Assembly: GCA_963677375.2 (NCBI GenBank)
Contig: CAXXIF010000002.1
Coordinates: 1 to 64,000, forward strand
Origin: Pseudaeromonas sp963677375
GTDB taxonomy: Bacteria > Pseudomonadota > Gammaproteobacteria > Enterobacterales > Aeromonadaceae
Direction of reading: 5' to 3'
DNA: 64,000 nt
Below the pieces are notes generated by a model, which was not told the origin of the DNA, made no database searches, and saw nothing but the letters and a program-made list of their open reading frames with translations. Positions 1-8,719 of the stretch are shown in pieces. A program made the translations under genes and the position numbers. Every line of letters starts with the position of its first letter. The stretch's first letter is position 1.

Positions 1-1
1 C

Positions 2-492
2 CGGGCTCAGGATGCCGCCATCATTATCAATGGCTTGGCACAGCGCTATCCCGATGACCTGTTTATTCTCGACACCCAGACCGACATCGACATGGTAAAT
101 CAACATGTTGAACAAGCCACCAAGCGACTGGAAACCATGCGGACTCGCTTACCCGAGAACAGTGTGGTGATTTTCAACCTCGCCAGTTGCTACATGCAAC
201 AACACCAGTTACAGAAGGCCGCCAAATTGCTGGATCTCTATGTCCGGGCAAACCCGGAGAGTGATCTGGGATGGAAAACCTTGGTCAGCGTTTACCAACA
301 AACAGGGATGAAACCAACCTGCATTTGGCCTATGCCGAGAGTCAGGCGCTATCCGGAGACTATTTGCGTGCCATGGATGAGCTGAATCTAGCCCGCGCCA
401 CCAGTAGCAACAAGCTGGTGCTGGCACGCATTGATGCCCGACTGGTGCAACTCGAAGAAGCCAAGCGCCTGGATGAAAGTCTGCGCCAGTAA
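2..492 (+). CDS. bepA: BepA (YfgC) periplasmic metalloprotease/chaperone, C-terminal part, frameshifted
   Basis: Only the TPR-like C-terminal repeat region of an M48-family periplasmic protease is inside the window; the HExxH catalytic domain lies left of it. The frame open from base 2 shows helical repeats (NLASCYMQQHQLQKAAKLL, then ANPESDLGWKTLVSVYQQTG). The frame is lost near 300-306. The homologous continuation (RDETNLHLAYAESQALSGDY to LDESLRQ stop at 492) is in another frame, consistent with one missing base close to the caacaaacaggg run. BepA family proteins act in outer-membrane protein quality control and LptD assembly. Identification rests on the repeats plus the neighbours: in E. 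coli bepA precedes the arsC-like yfgD near hda. The shift may be a sequencing error or a real mutation in the last 60 codons. Confidence 0.72.
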
Positions 493-512
493 TACATAGA
501 CAGGAGAGCATT

Positions 513-863
513 ATGAGTCTGTATATCTATCATAATCCCCGCTGCTCCAAGAGCCGGGAAACCTTAACCCTGCTGGAAGATCGCGGTCTGCAACCGGAGG
601 TGATCCGTTATCTCGAGACCCCTCCGTCTGTTGCGGCGTTGCAAATTCTGGTGCAACAACTGGGGTTCAGCTCGGTGCGCCAAGTAATGCGCGTCAAGGA
701 TGAGCTGTACAAGACCCTGGCACTGGACAACCCGGCATTAGCCGAAGAAGAACTGTATCGCCTGCTGGCTGAACATCCGGCACTACTCGAGCGCCCTATC
801 GTAGTACATAACGGCCAGGCTCGACTCGGGCGCCCTCCGGAGCAGGTACTGGAGATCATCTAG
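513..863 (+). CDS. yfgD: ArsC-family arsenate reductase-like protein (YfgD)
   Basis: The protein has 116 residues with a thioredoxin-like ArsC fold. Cys11 lies in the N-terminal HNPRCSKSRE motif. Arg60, Arg94 and Arg107 fall at the positions of the three anion-binding arginines of plasmid R773 ArsC, so glutaredoxin-coupled arsenate reductase chemistry is plausible. The chromosomal YfgD branch has not been firmly tied to arsenic resistance, and no ars operon is nearby. The gene starts 20 bases after bepA with a clear AGGAG ribosome site (502-506), so the two are probably cotranscribed. It ends before a strong terminator shared with convergent hda. Confidence 0.9.
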   Translation: MSLYIYHNPRCSKSRETLTLLEDRGLQPEVIRYLETPPSVAALQILVQQLGFSSVRQVMRVKDELYKTLALDNPALAEEELYRLLAEHPALLERPIVVHNGQARLGRPPEQVLEII

Positions 864-887
864 TCCGTTTCTTCCGGCCCGCAGACC

Positions 888-917
888 AAAAAGCCAGCAT
901 TCCAGCGCTGGCTTTTT
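888..917. terminator. Intrinsic terminator between arsC-like gene and hda
   Basis: An 8-bp perfect stem (AAGCCAGC / GCTGGCTT) with an 8-base loop is preceded by A5 and followed by T5, so it can work in both directions. It separates the convergent bepA-arsC unit from hda. Confidence 0.9.
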
Positions 918-946
918 CATGGCGAAGCGGTCAAACATACCGTCGG

Positions 947-1648
947 TTAGAGCCGCAATGCTTCCTTGACGAAAGGAATGGTCAGCTTGCGCTTGGCATC
1001 CAGCGAGGCGTTGTCCAGCTCATTGAGTGTCGTGAGCAGAGTTCGCATATCCCGTGATAATCGGTTGAGCAAGAAGCGGCCCACATCCACCGGCAACTTG
1101 AAGCCTCGCAATTCGGCGCGCAGCTGCAAGGCGCTGAGCTTGCCCTCATCATCCAGCTCATGAAGTTGATAAGCCAGTCCCCAATCCAGGCGCGAGGCCA
1201 GATCCGCCAACCCCAGCCCAATCTTGCGCGGAGCCGTCGCTGCAGTGACAATCAGCGAGCCCTGATTGTGCTCTTTCCAGCGATTGAAAAAGTCAAACAA
1301 CGACTCCTCCCACTCCGGGTGTCCGGCGATGGCATCCAGATTATCCAGACAGACCAGAGGTAACTGTTCCATCTGCTCCAGCACGCTAGGCTCAAATTCC
1401 GCATGCTGCTCTAGAGGAATGTAGGCCGCCGCATCACCACTGGCATTGACCTCGGCGCAGGTGGCATGCAGCAGGTGAGAACGCCCCGAACCTCGACTTC
1501 CCCAGATAAATAGCAAGGGAGCCCCCTGCCCGATCGCGGCATTTTTCAGATTAGTAATGAGCTGGGCATTATCCCCGGGATAGAAACTGGCAAAGGTTTC
1601 ATCATCCGGCAACTGAACGGCTAAGGAGAGTTGTGCGGGTTGGCTCAC
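947..1648 (-). CDS. hda: DnaA-homologue Hda, regulatory inactivation of DnaA
   Basis: The 233-residue AAA+ protein resembles DnaA domain III. QLSLAV at residues 6-11 is a clamp-binding motif, which lets Hda sit on the DNA-loaded beta clamp and stimulate hydrolysis of DnaA-ATP after initiation. Walker A is GSRGSGRS (residues 50-57) with Arg replacing the usual Lys, as in Hda proteins. Walker B is LVCLDNLD around Asp102. Length matches the family. The E. coli neighbours are also conserved (arsC-like gene on one side, upp/purMN region on the other). It is transcribed leftwards and ends 30 bases from the shared terminator. Confidence 0.95.
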   Translation of the reverse strand: MSQPAQLSLAVQLPDDETFASFYPGDNAQLITNLKNAAIGQGAPLLFIWGSRGSGRSHLLHATCAEVNASGDAAAYIPLEQHAEFEPSVLEQMEQLPLVCLDNLDAIAGHPEWEESLFDFFNRWKEHNQGSLIVTAATAPRKIGLGLADLASRLDWGLAYQLHELDDEGKLSALQLRAELRGFKLPVDVGRFLLNRLSRDMRTLLTTLNELDNASLDAKRKLTIPFVKEALRL

Positions 1649-1676
1649 GCGATAGTCCCTATGTCACGGTTTGGGT

Positions 1677-2745
1677 TCAAGGCTGCCGCCATTGCATATG
1701 AAAGCGATTGGCCGCGTCGGCAGGCACCAATCGCTGTTGATCCTGCAACGCGGTAAAGAACCCATTAGCATCCCCTTTGAGCACCAAAGAGAGAGTAACA
1801 GTATCCCCAGCCATACTAGTGACACTGCTTTGGCTGACCATGGGCAGCTGATGCAAGAGTCCCTGCAGAGCCAGCAGATCATCGACGCTCTTGACGTGAT
1901 CCACTTGCAGCGAGACTTCCCCAGAAGCCGATATTGCGGTGGTAACCGCCGTTGCTTGAGCCGCACTGACTGTCAGAACAGCTTGTGGCAGCGGTAATAT
2001 TTTACCATAACGCCCAGCCAGGTAGTGGCTGATGGCAGCGAACGTCTGAGTCACCACCTGCGCCTGCGTCCCCTTGCTCTGGCCATTGATCAAGACCGCA
2101 GCCTTGCTATCGAAGTCATGCAGATGCCACTGTAATTGCCATTGGTCACCCTGTTGACTGAGCTGCCCCCGCACCAGCAATCCATCGCCATAGCGTTGAC
2201 TGGCTTTTACCAGCGGCGGCATCAACCCCTGATTAACCACATCGGCCGAGACCAGAGCCAGATCATCCAGATCCAGCAGGGGAAAATGACTAGGAATGGC
2301 CCATTGAGCCCCTTCCCGCGCAAACAGTTGCGGCCACTTGGTTGTGGTATCCCCTGGTACCAGAGGAATGGGTAATTGCATATCGACCAGCCAGAACATC
2401 AGCGCAGGTCGGGGTTGCTCCCAATAGGGAGCAACTCCGAGCGCTACCAGTCGTTTAAACGCCCTCTGGATCAAAATCAACCAATAAGCCATCGGCTCCA
2501 GGCGTCACAGCACGCACTAGGCCTCCGACCTGATCCAACCCCTGAGCCACTTCGGGGCGACTCACATCAATCTGCCCCCCGGTCAGTCGTTGCAACACCC
2601 GAGTCAACCCCTGCCGCTCGGCTGCCAGCACATTGCCACCTTGTGCAACCAGCACCTGAAACAGGGGGGATGGTTCAATAGGAGCGGACCAGGCAGAAGA
2701 GGTGCAGAACAGCAATAGACTCAACGAGATGAGTAGACGCGACAT
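1677..2745 (-). CDS. DUF2066 exported protein, interrupted by a frameshift
   Basis: The start at 2745 follows a GAGGACC ribosome site and encodes a signal peptide (MSRLLISLSLLLFCTSSAWSA). The first reading frame runs to a stop at 2455. The family-like continuation (FKRLVALGVAPYWEQPRPALMFWL, then on to the stop at 1677) is one frame away. Removing one G from the GGG at 2462-2464 restores a continuous protein reading DPEAFKRLV across the junction. DUF2066 proteins are found next to purM or hda in many gammaproteobacteria and their function is unknown. The stop lies about 28 bases before the hda start, so the pair may be cotranscribed. Either the gene is broken or one base is wrong. Confidence 0.75.
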
Positions 2746-2835
2746 AGGGTGGTCCTCAAAAATGGAGAGTCGATGATAGCCTTCCCCCTTGCGGCATCGC
2801 AAGGCGAAGCCCGCAAGAGTGAGCGACATAAAAAC

Positions 2836-2859
2836 AAAAACCGGCCATGGCCGGTTTTT
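2836..2859 (-). terminator. Intrinsic terminator of upp
   Basis: The palindrome CCGGCCATGGCCGG is flanked by A5 and T5. It lies 17 bases past the upp stop in the direction of transcription and could act on both strands. Confidence 0.88.
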
Positions 2860-2875
2860 AGTCAGGGGAAACGAC

Positions 2876-3502
2876 TTACTTGGTACCAAATATTTTATCA
2901 CCGGCATCACCCAGACCCGGAACTATATAACCCTTGTCATTGAGTTTCTGATCAATAGCCGCACAGTAAAGCTCAATATCATCATGGGCCGCTTGCAATG
3001 CCGCCAATCCTTCCGGGGCCGCCACCAGCACTATGACCTTGATCGACTTACATCCCTTCTTTTTCAGCAGATCGATGGTGGCAATCATAGAGCCACCCGT
3101 GGCCAGCATGGGGTCCACCACCAGAGCCAGACGCTCTTCGATATTGCTGACAATTTTTTCGAAATAGGGAACTGGCAGCAGGGTCTCTTCATCACGATAG
3201 ATACCGACTACGCTCACCCGAGCGCTGGGTATATGCTCCAGTACACCATCCATCATACCGAGGCCGGCGCGCAGGATCGGCACTACGGTGACTTTCTTAC
3301 CTTTAATCTGATCCACTTCGACCGGGCCATTCCAGCCGGCAATGGTCACTTTTTCGGTTTCGAAATCGGCAGTCGCCTCATAAGTCAGCAGACTTCCCAC
3401 CTCCTTGGCCAGCTCACGAAAACGCTTGGTACTGATATCTGCCTCTCGCATCAGCCCCAACTTGTGCTTAACCAACGGGTGTTTGACTTCTACTACTTTC
3501 AT
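2876..3502 (-). CDS. upp: Uracil phosphoribosyltransferase
   Basis: The 208-residue cytosolic salvage enzyme makes UMP from uracil and PRPP. The PRPP-binding stretch VVDPMLATGGSM and the uracil-binding C-terminus YIVPGLGDAGDKIFGTK are intact. An upstream in-frame ATG exists at 3526, but the GAGGAG ribosome site sits just before 3502 and the protein then starts MKVVEVKHPLVKHKLG as in E. coli. It is divergent from purM, with the shared promoter region holding a PurR-like operator. The usual partner permease uraA is not adjacent; the DUF2066 gene takes its place. Confidence 0.97.
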   Translation of the reverse strand: MKVVEVKHPLVKHKLGLMREADISTKRFRELAKEVGSLLTYEATADFETEKVTIAGWNGPVEVDQIKGKKVTVVPILRAGLGMMDGVLEHIPSARVSVVGIYRDEETLLPVPYFEKIVSNIEERLALVVDPMLATGGSMIATIDLLKKKGCKSIKVIVLVAAPEGLAALQAAHDDIELYCAAIDQKLNDKGYIVPGLGDAGDKIFGTK

Positions 3503-3582
3503 CGTTTGCTCCTCAGGCGACATCATAACCGCAGAATTTTATCATCCAGCGGGGTGACTGTAGAGCAGTTTAATCGAACGAC

Positions 3583-3627
3583 GGACAAACGATTTCGTTT
3601 TGTCCTAGCGACGTTGGTTGCTAGAAT
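3583..3627 (+). promoter_or_regulatory. purMN promoter with PurR-like operator
   Basis: Bases 3583-3598 contain CAAACGATTTCGT, matching the PurR box (CGCAAACGTTTGCGT type) at 12 of 13 core positions, inside a longer inverted repeat GGACAAACG / CGTTTTGTCC. It overlaps a sigma-70-like promoter: -35 TTGTCC (3600-3605), 16-base spacer, -10 TAGAAT (3622-3627). Overlap with the -35 is the expected repressor geometry. The site also lies upstream of divergent upp, so both genes could be affected. The operator assignment is by resemblance only. Confidence 0.68.
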
Positions 3628-3666
3628 GTGCGCGTTTTTTCCACCCTGATACGACAAGGATCTCCC

Positions 3667-4704
3667 GTGACTGACAAGACTTCACTGAGCTACAAGGACG
3701 CTGGCGTTGACATCGATGCAGGTAATGCCCTGGTTGAGCGGATCAAAGGCGTATCCAAGCGCACTCGCCGTCCGGAAGTCATCGGTGGCCTCGGCGGCTT
3801 CGGCGCCCTGTGCCGAATTCCGGCCGGTTACCGCGAACCTGTACTGGTTTCTGGCACCGATGGGGTCGGCACCAAGCTGCGCCTGGCCATCGACCTGAAA
3901 AAGCATGACACCGTCGGTATCGATCTGGTGGCCATGTGTGCCAACGATCTGATCGTTCAAGGTGCTGAACCCCTGTTTTTCCTCGACTATTACGCCACTG
4001 GCAAGCTGGATGTGGACACTGCCGCCGCAGTAGTCACCGGGATCGGGATTGGCTGCGAGATGTCTGGTTGCTCGCTGATCGGTGGTGAAACCGCCGAAAT
4101 GCCCGGCATGTACGAGGGCGAAGATTATGACATCGCCGGTTTCTGTGTCGGCGTCGTCGAAGCGTCCGAGATCATCGATGGCACCAAGGTCAAGGCCGGT
4201 GACGCCCTGATCGCACTGGCTTCTTCAGGCCCGCACTCCAATGGTTTCTCCCTGATCCGTAAGGTACTGGAAGTCTCCAAGGCTGACCTGCAACAAACCG
4301 TGGGTGACAAGACTCTGGCCGATGCCTTGCTGGAACCGACCCGCATCTATGTCAAACCTGTGCTCAAGCTGATTGAGGCTTGCGACATTCATGCCTTGTC
4401 CCACATTACCGGTGGCGGCTTCTGGGAAAATATTCCACGGGTTCTGCCAGACAACACCAAAGCGGTGATCGATGGCAGCAGTTGGCAGTGGCCTGCCGTG
4501 TTCTCCTGGTTGCAAGCCAATGGCAATATTGAAACCTACGAAATGTACCGCACCTTCAACTGTGGCGTCGGCATGATCATCGCACTGCCAGCGGATCAGG
4601 TGACTGCGGCGCTGGCACTGTTGCAGGCCGAAGGTGAGCAGGCATGGCATATCGGTCACATTGCCGATGCCGGTGCCGATGAAGAGCAGGTCGAGATCCG
4701 CTAA
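3667..4704 (+). CDS. purM: Phosphoribosylformylglycinamidine cyclo-ligase (AIR synthetase)
   Basis: The enzyme catalyses ATP-dependent ring closure of FGAM to AIR, the fifth step of de novo purine synthesis. GTG at 3667 is chosen as start: AAGGA lies just upstream and the protein then begins VTDKTSLSYKDAGVDIDAGNAL and is 345 residues, the same as E. coli PurM. The ATP-binding glycine-rich GGLGGFGAL, VSGTDGVGTKLRLA and SLIGGETAEMPGMY motifs are intact. The stop codon overlaps the purN start by one base (TAATG), indicating translational coupling. Confidence 0.97.
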   Translation: MTDKTSLSYKDAGVDIDAGNALVERIKGVSKRTRRPEVIGGLGGFGALCRIPAGYREPVLVSGTDGVGTKLRLAIDLKKHDTVGIDLVAMCANDLIVQGAEPLFFLDYYATGKLDVDTAAAVVTGIGIGCEMSGCSLIGGETAEMPGMYEGEDYDIAGFCVGVVEASEIIDGTKVKAGDALIALASSGPHSNGFSLIRKVLEVSKADLQQTVGDKTLADALLEPTRIYVKPVLKLIEACDIHALSHITGGGFWENIPRVLPDNTKAVIDGSSWQWPAVFSWLQANGNIETYEMYRTFNCGVGMIIALPADQVTAALALLQAEGEQAWHIGHIADAGADEEQVEIR

Positions 4705-5363
4705 TGCGCGTTGCAGTCTTGATCTCGGGTAGCGGCAGCAATCTGCAGGCATTGATCGATGCCTGCGAGGCGGGCCGCATTCAGGGGGAACTCGTCGGCG
4801 TGGTCAGTAACCGCGCCGATGCCTTCGGCCTGGAACGGGCCAAAGCAGCAGGAATTGCGACTCAGGTTCTGAGCAATCACGAGTTCGGTGATCGCGAAAG
4901 CTATGATGCGGCATTGATCCACCTGCTGGATGGTTGGCAACCGGATCTGTTGGTAATGGCTGGCTTCATGCGCATCCTAACACCTGGATTTGTCCAGCAC
5001 TTCGCTGGACGCATGCTGAATATCCACCCGTCCTTGCTCCCCAAGTATCAAGGGGTGAAAACCCATGCTCGGGCGATCGCCGCTGGCGACACAGTCCATG
5101 GTGCCACCGTGCACTTTGTCACCGAAGAGCTCGATGGTGGCCCGATTGTGTTGCAAGCCCGGGTTCCCATCTTCCCCGAGGATGACGTCTCCGAATTGGC
5201 CGCGAGGGTCCTGAGTCAGGAACATCAAATCTATCCATTAGTCGTCAACTGGTTCTGCCAGGGACGCCTGCGGATGGAAAATGATCAAGCCTGGCTAGAT
5301 GGCAACCCGTTATCTCCGCAAGGTTATGCCTGTGAGGAAGATGAGCTGCAGGAGCAGGAATAA
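4704..5363 (+). CDS. purN: Phosphoribosylglycinamide formyltransferase (GART)
   Basis: The enzyme transfers a formyl group from 10-formyl-THF to GAR in purine synthesis. The catalytic triad residues Asn106, His108 (LNIHPSLLP) and Asp144 (TEELDGGP) sit at exactly the E. coli positions, and the N-terminal phosphate loop is ISGSGSNLQAL. The 219-residue length is normal. It is translated from an ATG overlapping the purM stop, in a two-gene purMN operon that ends at the terminator at 5459. Confidence 0.97.
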   Translation: MRVAVLISGSGSNLQALIDACEAGRIQGELVGVVSNRADAFGLERAKAAGIATQVLSNHEFGDRESYDAALIHLLDGWQPDLLVMAGFMRILTPGFVQHFAGRMLNIHPSLLPKYQGVKTHARAIAAGDTVHGATVHFVTEELDGGPIVLQARVPIFPEDDVSELAARVLSQEHQIYPLVVNWFCQGRLRMENDQAWLDGNPLSPQGYACEEDELQEQE

Positions 5364-5458
5364 GCACGCCATCGTGAATGAATATCGGCGGCCGATCCGT
5401 TAGAGCGGCCCGACCTGTTTTATCCACAACTGCCATGTTGCAATCTGTGTTTCAACAT

Positions 5459-5485
5459 ATGGGGGCCTGATGGCCCCCATTTTTC
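5459..5485 (+). terminator. Intrinsic terminator after purMN
   Basis: The 9-bp stem ATGGGGGCC / GGCCCCCAT has a TGAT loop and is followed by T4C. It lies about 95 bases past purN, before convergent yafJ. Confidence 0.9.
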
Positions 5486-5509
5486 ATGGATACTCACACT
5501 CATTAAGCG

Positions 5510-6325
5510 TCAGCGGACGAGCGCTGCGTTACTCAACTGGATCGATCCCGCGCGTCCCCACAACACCCGCTCCCCGTAATGAAACAGATTGCACTCTCCC
5601 GTCTCCATCTTCTGCCAACGTTCATCCTGAGTAAGCGGCAGGGTAGCTATGATGGTGACCACATCGTCAGGTGTTGTTTCATGCTGAAAATCAATGCTGA
5701 CATCTTCATCCAGCAAGCGAGCCTGACCAAAGGGCGCCCGGCGAGTCAACCAATGCAGATTACTGGTGCAATAGGTCATCACATAATCACCATCGGTCAA
5801 CAACATGTTGAATACACCAAAGGAGGCTAACTGGTCACAACAACGAGCGATCTGGGTAAAAACGGCTCCCATATCATGTGGCGGCGTCGGAAATGACTGT
5901 TCCAACTCATTGAGTAACCAGCAGAAAGCCAACTCACTATCGGTTGACCCCACGGGTAAAAAACGCCCCGTCGGCCAGGACTCATAACCACTGAGCTGCC
6001 CATTGTGAGCAAAGGTCCAGTAACGCCCCCATAACTCGCGGGTGAACGGATGAGTATTCTCCAGCGCAACCCCACCCCGATTCGCCTGGCGAATATGGCT
6101 GACCACAGCGCAACTCTTGATGGGGTACTCCTGCACCAGTTGAGCAACCCGGGATTGACTGCTGGGCATGGGATCTTTGAAAGTGCGACAGCCTTTACCC
6201 TCGTAGAAGGTAATACCCCAGCCGTCACGATGGGGCCCAGTTTTGCCTCCGCGCTGCATCAAGCCGGTAAAACTGAAGCAGATATCGGTCGGCACATTGG
6301 CACTCATACCCAGCAATTCACACAT
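5510..6325 (-). CDS. yafJ: Class II glutamine amidotransferase-like protein YafJ
   Basis: The protein has 271 residues. The nucleophile Cys2 (MCELLGMSAN) would be exposed after removal of the initiator Met, and the glutaminase signatures SHIRQANRG, ENTHPF and FAHNGQL are present. These define an N-terminal-nucleophile glutaminase domain with no synthetase partner. The E. coli homologue YafJ has no firm biochemical role; related proteins remove gamma-glutamyl groups. It follows gmhA by 23 bases, the same pair as lpcA-yafJ in E. coli, so an operon is likely. Confidence 0.88.
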   Translation of the reverse strand: MCELLGMSANVPTDICFSFTGLMQRGGKTGPHRDGWGITFYEGKGCRTFKDPMPSSQSRVAQLVQEYPIKSCAVVSHIRQANRGGVALENTHPFTRELWGRYWTFAHNGQLSGYESWPTGRFLPVGSTDSELAFCWLLNELEQSFPTPPHDMGAVFTQIARCCDQLASFGVFNMLLTDGDYVMTYCTSNLHWLTRRAPFGQARLLDEDVSIDFQHETTPDDVVTIIATLPLTQDERWQKMETGECNLFHYGERVLWGRAGSIQLSNAALVR

Positions 6326-6348
6326 GCGTCACTCCACCTGCTTATTCA

Positions 6349-6939
6349 TTATTGTTCGAGCTGACTCGCCATCTCTTTCTCAATCAACTGGATCAATAGA
6401 TGAATAATCTTGATATGCACTTCCTGGATACGGTCAGCATAACCAAAGTGAGGGACCCGGATCTCCACATCCGCCAGACCCGCCATCTTGCCACCATCTT
6501 TACCGGTCAGCGCTATCGTCTTGATGCCTTTACTCTTGGCGGCTTCAATGGCACGCAAGATGTTGTTCGAATTACCACTGGTCGAGATCCCGAGTAGCAC
6601 ATCACCTTCACGTCCCACGGCTTCCACGTAGCGCGAAAACACAAACTCATAACCAAAGTCATTCGAAACACACGACAAGTGGCTAGGATCGGAAATGGCT
6701 ATACCGGCATAACCAGGCCGGTTTTCCCGATAACGTCCCGTCAACTCCTCCGCAAAGTGCATAGCATCGCAATGTGAACCGCCATTCCCGCAGGACAGCA
6801 CCTTCCCTTGTTGGCTGAAGGAGGTTGCGATCAAACGAGCGGCAATCTCGATGTTTAACAAATTCTGCGGCTCAGCCATAAAGTCTTGCAGCACTTGGGC
6901 CGCTTCGTTCAATTCGCTATGAATCAAATCTTGATACAT
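6349..6939 (-). CDS. gmhA: Phosphoheptose isomerase GmhA
   Basis: This 196-residue SIS-domain enzyme converts sedoheptulose 7-phosphate to D-glycero-D-manno-heptose 7-phosphate, the first step to the LPS inner-core heptose. The start at 6939 (MYQDLIHSELNEA) has AGGAAC upstream; the in-frame codon at 6963 lacks support. Conserved segments include SCGNGGSHCDAMHFAEELTG and GISTSGNS. Glu in AEELTG and His in VPHFGYADRIQEVHIK match the catalytic region. It is followed by yafJ, as in E. coli. Confidence 0.97.
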   Translation of the reverse strand: MYQDLIHSELNEAAQVLQDFMAEPQNLLNIEIAARLIATSFSQQGKVLSCGNGGSHCDAMHFAEELTGRYRENRPGYAGIAISDPSHLSCVSNDFGYEFVFSRYVEAVGREGDVLLGISTSGNSNNILRAIEAAKSKGIKTIALTGKDGGKMAGLADVEIRVPHFGYADRIQEVHIKIIHLLIQLIEKEMASQLEQ

Positions 6940-7133
6940 CTCGTTGTTCCTACGGAAAAGCAATGAAGGTTTATTCTGCCACAGGACAACAAAGACGTCA
7001 GCGCCGACAACCTCGCGAAATTAGATGCGTTGCGGCACAGATCCGAGCAAAGAAATATTCACCGTCTTTTTTTATCAAAATCTTTTAATATGATTAGAGT
7101 GCCATGTAGCCGGATGCCGATTAGGACTGTGAA

Positions 7134-8642
7134 ATGGATGATGAAATCCTGATTATTGATGATGAGAAAGAAGAGATAGTACACATCAAACAGGGGTGGA
7201 AAGTTCTTATCGTCGATGATGAGCCCGAGGTGCACCGGATCACCAAGATGACCTTGGCGCAGTTTCAGTTTGACAATAAGCCGCTGGAGTTCCTGCATGC
7301 ATATACTGGGAATGAAGCCAAAGCCATCGTTGCCAATGAGCCAGACATTGCCCTGATCCTGCTGGATGTGGTGATGGAAACTGATAGTGCAGGTCTGGAT
7401 GTGGTGCGATATGTCAGAACGCAACTACATAATCATCAAGTCCGGATCGTGCTACGCACCGGACAACCCGGCCAGGCGCCAGAGGATGATGTAGTCGCGA
7501 ATTTTGATATTAATGATTACAAAGACAAGACCGAGCTGACATCGCAAAAATTGCGAACCCTGATCCGAGCCAGCCTGCGTTCCTATCGTGATATTTGTAC
7601 TCTGGAGCACAACCGCAAGGGACTGGAAAAAGTCATTGCCGCATCCAAGGGTATTTTTGAAAAACAGGCACTCAAGCAGTTTGCAGAAGGTACTCTTGAC
7701 CAGTTAAGCGCGCTATTGGCGCTGGAAGAAACAAGTCTGTTTCAGCTCAAGCAGAATGCCTATGAAATCCGCAATACGGATATGGAACCCATTCTGGATG
7801 ATGGCAACCGCCAGCAATATGAAGAGTCGACCGTCATCCAGCAGGCGTTAAGCACCAAACAGAATGTCTTTCGGGACAATGAGCTGGTCATCTACTGCAA
7901 AAATCCGCGACATAGCCTGATTTTTCATATCGAAGGAACTCGGCCATTGAGCCAGATGGATACCTATCTGCTCAATTTGTTTACCGAGAACATCATCATT
8001 GCCCTGGAGAATATCCGGCTGAATGAACTCCTGGCTGATAATCAGCGGGAAATCATCTATCGCATAGGTGAAATCGTGGAAACCCGCTCCAAGGAGTCCG
8101 GTTTACACGTCAAGCGGGTTGCACTCTATTGTGAGCTGTTTGCCCGTTTGTTGGGGCTGCCGGAAGAAAAGGCAGAGCTACTCAAACGAGCGTCACCACT
8201 ACACGATATCGGCAAGATAGGTATCCCAGATTCAGTCCTGCATAAACCAGGAAAGCTGGATACGGATGAATGGGAGATCATGAAGACGCACTCCCAGATC
8301 GGTTACGATATGCTCAGTGGTTCGGATATCGAGCTGTTCCAGGTCGCGTCACAAATTGCACTCAATCATCATGAGAAATGGGATGGATCTGGATACCCGC
8401 AAGGCCTACAAGGCCAGATGATTCCACTGGAAGGACGAATCACAGCGCTGGTTGATGTATTTGATGCCCTGGGTTCGGATCGTTGCTACAAGCGAGCCTG
8501 GCCACTGGATAAAATACTGGCGCTGATTCAGGAGGAAAAGGGGCGTCACTTTGACCCAGATTTGGTCGAGTTAATGTTGTCCCATCTGGATGATTTTTTA
8601 GCTATTCGCGATACCTATCGGGATGAATTTCAAGGCCATTAA
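7134..8642 (+). CDS. Response regulator with DUF3369 and HD-GYP phosphodiesterase domains
   Basis: The 502-residue cytoplasmic signalling protein has an N-terminal receiver domain (about 22-150, phospho-acceptor Asp78 in ILLDVV), a DUF3369 GAF-like region (about 160-310) and a C-terminal HD-GYP domain (about 315-495). The metal and substrate residues are intact: HDIGKIGIPD (His357-Asp358), NHHEKWDGSGYP (His412-His413, GYP 420-422). It therefore probably degrades cyclic di-GMP when phosphorylated. No histidine kinase is adjacent. The first 20 residues are acidic and unusual (ILIIDDEKEE repeats the receiver-start pattern). It is divergent from gmhA and has its own terminator. This architecture is common in Aeromonas, Shewanella and Vibrio. 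Confidence 0.9.
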   Translation: MDDEILIIDDEKEEIVHIKQGWKVLIVDDEPEVHRITKMTLAQFQFDNKPLEFLHAYTGNEAKAIVANEPDIALILLDVVMETDSAGLDVVRYVRTQLHNHQVRIVLRTGQPGQAPEDDVVANFDINDYKDKTELTSQKLRTLIRASLRSYRDICTLEHNRKGLEKVIAASKGIFEKQALKQFAEGTLDQLSALLALEETSLFQLKQNAYEIRNTDMEPILDDGNRQQYEESTVIQQALSTKQNVFRDNELVIYCKNPRHSLIFHIEGTRPLSQMDTYLLNLFTENIIIALENIRLNELLADNQREIIYRIGEIVETRSKESGLHVKRVALYCELFARLLGLPEEKAELLKRASPLHDIGKIGIPDSVLHKPGKLDTDEWEIMKTHSQIGYDMLSGSDIELFQVASQIALNHHEKWDGSGYPQGLQGQMIPLEGRITALVDVFDALGSDRCYKRAWPLDKILALIQEEKGRHFDPDLVELMLSHLDDFLAIRDTYRDEFQGH

Positions 8643-8660
8643 CCGATGCCACCCACAAAG

Positions 8661-8686
8661 AAGGAACCATACGGTTCCTTTTTTTT
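8661..8686 (+). terminator. Intrinsic terminator after HD-GYP regulator
   Basis: AAGGAACC / GGTTCCTT stem with a 4-base loop and T8, 18 bases beyond the stop codon and before convergent dnaQ. Confidence 0.92.
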
Positions 8687-8719
8687 ATTTACTATCAACA
8701 CGGATGAAGGCTACAGCAT

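Noticed and set aside
2789..3649. 286-residue plus-strand frame over upp
   Set aside because: It is antisense to upp and crosses its terminator and the purM promoter; no homology-like features.
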